Source: Microbacterium sp. LWH3-1.2
GTDB taxonomy: Bacteria; Actinomycetota; Actinomycetes; Actinomycetales; Microbacteriaceae
Direction of reading: 5' to 3'
NCBI RefSeq assembly: GCF_040675855.1
Contig: NZ_JBEGIK010000001.1
Coordinates: 310,001 to 374,000, forward strand
Length of the DNA stretch: 64,000 bases
Below, piece by piece: positions 62,001-64,000 of this stretch. Under the pieces are notes generated by a model that was not told where the DNA came from, searched no databases, and worked only from the letters and a program-made list of their open reading frames with translations. A program made the translations under genes and the position numbers. Position 1 is the stretch's first letter, and every line of letters begins with the position of its first letter.

Positions 62001-62942
62001 ATGCTCACATTCATCCTCCGGCGCCTGCTGTCGGGCGTCGTCCTGATCGCGGTGATCTCATTCCTCGCGTTCGTGCTCCTCTACGCGTCGGGCGGCGACA
62101 TCGCCCGCCGCATCCTGGGCGAGAACGCGACCGCAGAGACCGTCGCGAAGAAGGCCGAGCAGCTCGGCCTGGACCGCCCCGTCCTCGTGCAGTACTGGGA
62201 CTGGGTGACCTCGGCGCTCACCGGCAGCCTCGGCCGCAGCTGGTTCACCGGCGAGCTTGTCTCGGTGAGCGTCTCCAACCGCGTCGCGGTGTCGCTCTCC
62301 ATCGTCATCGGCACCACGATCGTCTCGGCGGTGCTCGCCGTCGTGCTCGGCGTTCTCGCCGCGCGCCGCGGCGGGGGTGTCGACGGCACGGTCCAGCTGA
62401 TCTCGCTGATCGGCTTCGCGATCCCCGGCTTCCTCATCGCGCTCGGCCTCGTGCTCGTCTTCGCGATCAACCTGGGCTGGTTCAAGGCCACCGGGTACGT
62501 CCCCCTCACCACCTCCGTGTCGGGGTGGCTCTCGTCGGTCACCCTGCCGATCGTCGCCCTGTCGCTGGGCGCGATCGCGGCCGTATCGCAGCAGGTGCGC
62601 GGCTCGGTCATCGATGCGATGTCCCGCGACTACGTGCGCACGCTGCGCTCCCGCGGCCTCGGCACCAACTCGGTCGTCTACCGCCACGTGCTGCGCAACG
62701 CCGGGGGCCCCGCGCTCGCCGTCCTCGCCGTCCAGTTCATCGGCCTGCTCGGCGGCGCGGTGATCGTCGAGCAGGTCTTCGCCATTCCCGGCATGGGCCA
62801 GCTCACCGTCCGCGCGACCACGCTCGGCGACATCCCCGTCGTGATGGGGCTGGTGATGGCCTACGCGATCATCGTCCTCATCGTGAACCTCCTGATCGAT
62901 CTCGCCCAGGCGGCGCTGAACCCGAAGGTGCGACTCTCATGA
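62001..62942 (+). CDS. ABC transporter permease (DppB-like)
   Basis: A 313-residue permease with six helices. The N-terminus MLTFILRRLLSGVVLIAVISFLAFVLL is typical of DppB/OppB. The EAA loop reads MSRDYVRTLRSRGLGTNSVVYRHVLRNAGGP and the end is QVFAIPGMGQLTVRATTLGDIPVVMG. GGGAAAG precedes the ATG. The stop overlaps the next gene by ATGA. Confidence 0.95.
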   Translation: MLTFILRRLLSGVVLIAVISFLAFVLLYASGGDIARRILGENATAETVAKKAEQLGLDRPVLVQYWDWVTSALTGSLGRSWFTGELVSVSVSNRVAVSLSIVIGTTIVSAVLAVVLGVLAARRGGGVDGTVQLISLIGFAIPGFLIALGLVLVFAINLGWFKATGYVPLTTSVSGWLSSVTLPIVALSLGAIAAVSQQVRGSVIDAMSRDYVRTLRSRGLGTNSVVYRHVLRNAGGPALAVLAVQFIGLLGGAVIVEQVFAIPGMGQLTVRATTLGDIPVVMGLVMAYAIIVLIVNLLIDLAQAALNPKVRLS

Positions 62943-64000
62943 CCGCCATCGACGTCCCCCTCGCGGTACCGGTCGCCCCGGTACGCGTCTCGCTCTGGCG
63001 CCGCCTGCTGCGACGCCCCGTCGGCCTCGGTTCGCTGATCTTCCTCGTCTTCCTCGCGGTGATCGCGATCTTCGGCCCGCTGATCGCACCGCAGGATCCG
63101 AACTACGCAGACATCCGCAATGTGCTCGCCCCGCCCAGCGCAGCGCATCTGCTCGGTACCGACGGCAGCGGGCGCGACGTCTTCTCGCGCCTCCTCGTCG
63201 CGACCCAGACGACGGTGGTGGCCGCCCTCCTCGCGCTCGTCGTCGCGCTCGTCCTCGGTGTCGTGAGCGGCCTCATCGCGGGGTACTACCAGGGCTGGTT
63301 CAACAGCACCGCCACCTGGGTGACCGAGCTCACCATGGCCCTGCCCGGCATCGTGGTGCTCCTCGCGGCCCGCGCCGTGCTCGGCCCGTCGGTGTGGATC
63401 TCGATGTTCATCTTCGGCATCCTGCTCGCCCCGGCCTTCTATCGGCTGGTGTACGCGTCGGTGACGGCCGTGCGCACCGAGCTGTACGTCGACGCGGCCC
63501 GCGTGTCGGGTCTCAGCGACACGCGCATCATCGGACGCCACGTGCTCTCGGTGGTGCGAGCCCCGATCATCATCCAGTCCGCGATCATCGCGGGTATCGC
63601 CATCGCGATCCAGTCGGGACTCGAGTTCCTGGGCCTCGGCGACATCGCCGTGCCGACCTGGGGCCAGATGCTCAACGACGGCTTCAAGAACATCTACAAA
63701 GAGCCCCTCCTCATGCTCTGGCCGTCGCTCGCGATCGCCCTCACGTGCATCGCGCTGACCCTCCTGGCCAACGTGATGCGCGACGAGATCGAGCGCACTG
63801 TGTCGGTGCGCCGCATGCGCCGCAAGCGCCGCCGCGCGGTCGCGACCGCGAGCGGCTCCGTGGCCGCGGTGACGACCTCCGTCGGCCTCAGCGGCGGCGA
63901 CGTCGTCGACCTCGACGAGCCGCCGATCTTCGAGAGCGACGGCGTCATCGTCCACAAGGGCGACGCGCGCACCAAGGCCACCGAAAAGGTGCTCGACGTC
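62939..64000 (+). CDS. DppC-like ABC permease, probably fused to an ATPase, cut by the right edge
   Basis: 354 codons are in the window and the frame is still open. Residues 1-300 form a DppC permease: RRLLRRPVGLGSLIFLVFLAVIAIFGPLIAP at the start, LGTDGSGRDVFSRLLVATQTT, an EAA loop AARVSGLSDTRIIGRHVLSVVRAP and FLGLGDIAVPTWGQML. After the last helix comes a basic then acidic linker (RRMRRKRRRAVATASGS, LDEPPIFESDG) ending in KVLDV, which resembles the first strand of a DppD-type nucleotide-binding domain. A permease/ATPase fusion is therefore likely; the ATPase itself is outside the window. The ATG overlaps the DppB stop. Confidence 0.9.
   Translation, partial: MTAIDVPLAVPVAPVRVSLWRRLLRRPVGLGSLIFLVFLAVIAIFGPLIAPQDPNYADIRNVLAPPSAAHLLGTDGSGRDVFSRLLVATQTTVVAALLALVVALVLGVVSGLIAGYYQGWFNSTATWVTELTMALPGIVVLLAARAVLGPSVWISMFIFGILLAPAFYRLVYASVTAVRTELYVDAARVSGLSDTRIIGRHVLSVVRAPIIIQSAIIAGIAIAIQSGLEFLGLGDIAVPTWGQMLNDGFKNIYKEPLLMLWPSLAIALTCIALTLLANVMRDEIERTVSVRRMRRKRRRAVATASGSVAAVTTSVGLSGGDVVDLDEPPIFESDGVIVHKGDARTKATEKVLDV

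Overview
The window is high-GC, gene-dense actinobacterial DNA. Very short intergenic gaps, many ATGA/GTGA stop-start overlaps, GTG starts, many apparently leaderless genes and the gene content (tandem LCP proteins, many LacI regulators, F420-type oxidoreductases, DUF993, CHAT/Trypco1) point to Microbacteriaceae, most likely Microbacterium or a close relative. That assignment is inference from style and content; no marker gene was compared. No phage genes, insertion sequence, CRISPR array or rRNA was seen.

Layout. (1) 1-3400: sparse, accessory-looking segment ending at the 3' end of tRNA-Ser(GCT): a truncated divergent gene, an AraC regulator, a MerR regulator coupled to a carboxymuconolactone-decarboxylase-like protein, and a decayed Pr6Pr-like membrane protein fragment. 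(2) 3400-18100: housekeeping: tRNA-Ser(GCT), a diguanylate cyclase, two coupled LCP cell-wall ligases, tRNA-Ser(TGA), a HAD phosphatase and serS, diacylglycerol kinase, photolyase, an NADP/F420-type reductase, a luciferase-like oxidoreductase, pheA, pgm and a GlsB-type membrane protein. (3) 18400-33000: a xyloglucan-like oligosaccharide locus: GH42, GH31 (alpha-xylosidase type) and GH3 in one coupled operon, a divergent GH95 with a large internal deletion, a LacI regulator, a YesL-like protein, a 3 x 124-bp tandem repeat and a CUT1-type ABC importer. One operator pattern, TCGAANCGNTTCRA, sits at both the glycosidase and the transporter promoters. (4) 33100-43970: a GH27 alpha-galactosidase; a Gfo/Idh dehydrogenase, DUF993 and sugar isomerase operon; a LacI regulator; a broken LacI gene; a CHAT protease/Trypco1 pair; and divergent glycerate kinase and ThuA genes. 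A second operator type, close to GGAAAKCGYTWNCC, links the Gfo operon, the LacI gene and ThuA/glycerate kinase. (5) 44090-48700: the Leloir pathway (galE, galT, galK) with its own LacI regulator. (6) 48900-57250: esterases, an F420-type oxidoreductase, an orphan DNA methyltransferase coupled to a permuted lipoate ligase, and a secreted GH6 cellulase with a perfect CebR box. (7) 57330-64000: MarR with an MFS exporter, a TetR regulator followed by the debris of a GH2 enzyme, and a dipeptide-type ABC operon running off the right edge.

How it fits together. Much of the window handles plant polysaccharide breakdown. GH6 cuts beta-glucan outside the cell; the CUT1 importer brings in oligosaccharides; GH31, GH42, GH3 (and formerly GH95) strip and split them inside; galactose released by GH42 or GH27 enters through galKTE and reaches glucose phosphate through pgm. 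The Gfo/DUF993/isomerase/ThuA regulon looks like a separate, poorly described sugar pathway, perhaps through 3-keto intermediates. Three carbohydrate genes (GH95, a LacI gene, GH2) retain both ends but have lost their middles, which suggests ongoing erosion of catabolic capacity. The most unusual non-metabolic item is the CHAT protease with a predicted membrane anchor and lectin-like outer domain, paired with Trypco1: a candidate conflict or sensing module.
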